Of a stretch of 64,000 bases of DNA, positions 61,750 through 64,000 are shown in pieces. The notes under the pieces were generated by a model. That model was given only the letters and a program-made list of their open reading frames with translations. It was not told where the DNA came from and made no database searches. The position numbers and the translations under genes were made by a program. Source of the stretch: an uncultured Mycoplasmatota bacterium (GTDB taxonomy: Bacteria > Bacillota_I > Bacilli_A > RF39 > UBA660); contig USDJ01000001.1 in the NCBI GenBank assembly GCA_900553395.1, positions 62,001 through 126,000 of the forward strand, written 5' to 3'. How positions within the stretch are numbered: position 1 is the stretch's first letter; each line of letters begins with the position of its first letter.

Positions 61750-62487
61750 ATGGCTTTAATTAAATGTCCAGAGTGTGATAATAAGATAAGTGATCAAGCA
61801 GACGTTTGTCCAAAGTGTGGCTATGAGTTAAAATCTAAACCTACTAGTAACTTTAGCGCACCAAAAATAAAATGGGATAATAAATATTTAATAGTTATTG
61901 TTTTATTAGCAGTAGGAGGATTTTTAATCTTTAATAAGAGTAAAGAAACAAATAATAATGGAACTAACAATAATCAGAATAATCAGCCATCTCAAACGGA
62001 TAATAATGGTACTAATTATCCTTCTCAAACTAATAGTGGATATATGGTTTATATGGATAGTGCATCGGGTTTAAGTTTTGAGTACCCAAGTAATTATAAA
62101 GTAGCTATAGGAAACGATGGATTTATTTATGTTGCAAAGAATATTGATAGTGAAGGCGCTATTATACCGTTTATAGTTATAGGTAGATATAATAACTTTA
62201 ATAATCCACAGCAATTTTTAATTAGTTTTACTGATTATATGAGAAGCGAATATACCGATCTTGTAATAACTATTGACCTTGTAAGTGGAATCATTGGAAA
62301 TAGAACTGTATATGGAATTGCATACAACTACACTTCAAGTGGACACTTGGTTGTTGATAATAGATATGCTGTAACAATTAATAACAAAGTGTATATGGTA
62401 GGATCTAAAGAAGAAAATTCTAATACGGCAGAAATAAATAGTGTGGTTGAGCACATTTTATCTACTATAACAGAAGGAGGCGCATAA
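61750..62487 (+). CDS. Zinc-ribbon membrane protein with extracytoplasmic domain
   Basis: A 245-residue protein: zinc ribbon CPEC (6-9) and CPKC (20-23), one membrane helix (residues 46-62), an Asn/Gln/Ser-rich linker (66-95), then an outside domain (SGLSFEYPSNYKVAIGNDGF) resembling PsbP-like or lipoprotein-type folds. The function is unknown. AAGGGAG precedes the ATG, and the next gene begins one base after its stop with its ribosome binding site (GAAGGAGG) inside this gene, so the two are coupled. Confidence 0.75.
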   Translation: MALIKCPECDNKISDQADVCPKCGYELKSKPTSNFSAPKIKWDNKYLIVIVLLAVGGFLIFNKSKETNNNGTNNNQNNQPSQTDNNGTNYPSQTNSGYMVYMDSASGLSFEYPSNYKVAIGNDGFIYVAKNIDSEGAIIPFIVIGRYNNFNNPQQFLISFTDYMRSEYTDLVITIDLVSGIIGNRTVYGIAYNYTSSGHLVVDNRYAVTINNKVYMVGSKEENSNTAEINSVVEHILSTITEGGA

Positions 62488-62488
62488 T

Positions 62489-63652
62489 ATGGCATTAATA
62501 AAATGTAAAGAATGTGGTGGAGAAATTTCATCGAGTGCAAAAAATTGTCCTCATTGTGGAATAAAAATCAATTTAGAAGCTTGCCCAGAATGTGGATGTA
62601 AATTAAAAGGTGATGAATCTAATTGTCCAGAATGTGGATATCCAGTTAATAAAAAAAGTGCATCAAATATAATTACAGAAAATTTGGATAAATTAACCGG
62701 AGCGCAGTCTAAAAACTATGTTTCATTTAAAGACTTGTTTAAAAACACCTTTAAAAAGCATACAGAAAAGGAACTAGATGAAGTATTTACTTGTGGAGCT
62801 GAAAATACTACACCTAAATTAAAGGATATAAATCCTAAATCTGCAAGTGCTTGGGTATATTTTAAAATACTAATTTTCTTTGTTATAGCATATATTCCTA
62901 CATATTTAGGATATGCTCAATATCAAAATAATAATTTTTTACCTGCGATGGTAATTTTAGCGGCTTTTGCAGTTCCAGTATCAGTTTTAGTATTCTTCTT
63001 TGAGATTAATTTATTTAGAAATATACCATTTTACAAAGTTTTAAAATACTTCGTAATAGGTGGAGCAGCTTCACTTTTTGTGGCAATTTTATATTTCTCT
63101 ATACCATTTTTTGAGCAGAATACACTTGTATTAGACTTTAAAGGAGCATTCTTTGTAAGCTTAATAGAAGAGACTTCCAAGGCTTGCATAGTATCATTCT
63201 TCTTATTTAAAAATAAAAATTGTAAATATGTATTAAATGGATTACTGGTAGGTGCTGCTGTAGGTGCAGGATTTGGAGCATTTGAAACGGCTGGATATAT
63301 ATTAAGATATGGGCTTAGTACTAATAGCTTAACTCAAATGTTAGAAGTAGCAAAATTCCGTGCTATATTAGCACCTGGAATGCATGTAGCTTGGGCTACA
63401 ATTGAGGGAGCTGCCCTTATGTATGTAAAAGGTTTTGAAAAATTAGATAAAAAGCATTTAAACGATAAGAGATTTTTACTTGTTTGCTTGATTCCAGTAG
63501 TTCTTCACTGGGCTTGGGATTTACCAATAAATACACCTTTCCAAATATATAGAGTAGGTCTAACAGTAGCAGCATGGATTGTAATTATTTATTTTATAAA
63601 TTTAGGTTTAAAACAAATAGATGATGCTAAAAAATTAGAAAGTAAGAAATAA
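62489..63652 (+). CDS. PrsW-type intramembrane protease with zinc-ribbon N-terminus
   Basis: A 387-residue protein. Residues 1-55 hold two zinc ribbons (CKEC, CPHC, CPEC, CPEC); about eight membrane helices follow. The PrsW motifs are all present: EETSK (Glu227-Glu228-Lys231), GAFETAGY (Glu266), GMHVAW (His299) and LHWAWD (His340). PrsW of Bacillus cuts the anti-sigma factor RsiW. No such partner is adjacent here, though the coupled zinc-ribbon membrane protein could be one. Confidence 0.85.
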   Translation: MALIKCKECGGEISSSAKNCPHCGIKINLEACPECGCKLKGDESNCPECGYPVNKKSASNIITENLDKLTGAQSKNYVSFKDLFKNTFKKHTEKELDEVFTCGAENTTPKLKDINPKSASAWVYFKILIFFVIAYIPTYLGYAQYQNNNFLPAMVILAAFAVPVSVLVFFFEINLFRNIPFYKVLKYFVIGGAASLFVAILYFSIPFFEQNTLVLDFKGAFFVSLIEETSKACIVSFFLFKNKNCKYVLNGLLVGAAVGAGFGAFETAGYILRYGLSTNSLTQMLEVAKFRAILAPGMHVAWATIEGAALMYVKGFEKLDKKHLNDKRFLLVCLIPVVLHWAWDLPINTPFQIYRVGLTVAAWIVIIYFINLGLKQIDDAKKLESKK

Positions 63653-63655
63653 TTG

Positions 63656-63682
63656 CTACTAGCTATAAGGCTAGTAGTTTTT
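63656..63682 (+). terminator. Terminator after the PrsW-like gene
   Basis: CTACTAGC pairs with GCTAGTAG around TATAAG, followed by T5. Confidence 0.85.
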
Positions 63683-63821
63683 CTATGAATAATTTATTTA
63701 AAATAAACATAAAAGTGTGAATTTAAAAACTATGTGAAATTTTGTAAAAAATATATTTTATACTAAAAAAAGTATGATATAATTATAGTGCATATATTAA
63801 AATTTGAGGAGGTAAATTAAT

Positions 63822-64000
63822 ATGTCTAAAGAAAAGAAAAAATCAATAATACTTACTATTATATTGATTGTGATAGCTATTATTCTATTAGTAGCGTTTG
63901 TAGTGTCTTCTTTAAGAAGCTCAGGAAAGATAGGATCATCAGATTCTGGTAAAGTTGTATCAGAATTTGAAAAGAAATTTAATTCTAAAGAGAGAATTGT
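63822..64000 (+). CDS. Membrane-anchored protein, cut by the window end
   Basis: Only the first 59 codons are present. A basic start (MSKEKKKS) leads to one membrane helix (residues 9-29) and then a polar outside part (SGKVVSEFEKKFNSKERIV). Such a start fits a membrane-tethered thioredoxin-like protein, but the deciding part lies beyond the window. GAGGAGG precedes the ATG and a TATAAT box lies at 63778-63783. Confidence 0.6.
   Translation, partial: MSKEKKKSIILTIILIVIAIILLVAFVVSSLRSSGKIGSSDSGKVVSEFEKKFNSKERI

Overview
This is an AT-rich chromosomal window of a low-GC Gram-positive bacterium. The S10-spc-alpha ribosomal operon, the parA/parB to rpsR gene order and AGGTGAT-type ribosome binding sites point to the Bacilli or a Mollicutes-related gut lineage such as RF39 or the Erysipelotrichales; this placement is inference. 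Murein genes (murA, ddl), lgt and spoIIR point to a walled, probably spore-forming cell. TGA ends several genes (for example map) and TGG encodes Trp, so the code is the standard bacterial one. I found no tRNA, rRNA or CRISPR array.

1-24 kb is housekeeping: mnmA, a sigma factor with a partner gene on the minus strand, uvrB, lgt, ung, spoIIR, mntP, murA, rpmE, typA, ddl, parA-parB-mscS-DUF951, an AbgT-type transporter and ychF. 24.1-39.8 kb is ribosomal: rpsF-ssb-rpsR, then one long run from rpsJ to rplQ containing secY, adk, map, infA, rpmJ and rpoA. rpmD (L30) is missing between rpsE and rplO. 39.9-42.7 kb is a complete agr quorum-sensing locus: agrA-agrC on the plus strand, converging on agrB-agrD on the minus strand. 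agrD is only 37 codons. A cold-shock gene, hpf and secA follow.

46.5-59 kb, directly after secA, is an accessory island with heavy gene decay. It carries an ApeA-like HEPN protein, a broken tyrosine recombinase, a Doc toxin with a DNA-binding partner, broken NUDIX, radical-SAM and BspA-type LRR genes, an intact P-loop/NUDIX pair, an ABC-type ATPase, a kinase whose start codon looks lost, a 5'-truncated DUF362 gene and two unrecognised genes. Two extra remnants of the secA 3' end (the SEC-C zinc motif plus stop codon) lie at about 51.0 and 54.5 kb. The simplest reading is repeated integration of mobile elements at the 3' end of secA.

59-64 kb holds a membrane-anchored protein with two tandem repeats, a large two-HTH regulator on the same strand, and two zinc-ribbon membrane proteins, one of them a PrsW-type protease. 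The window ends inside a further membrane-anchored gene.

Most intergenic hairpins are plain terminators. A few are more: a perfect 13-bp stem with the mntP ribosome binding site and start codon in its loop, a leader that can mask the rpsF ribosome binding site, a long rpsJ leader, a promoter-hairpin-terminator unit before ychF, and a perfect 24-bp palindrome inside the Doc-partner gene.
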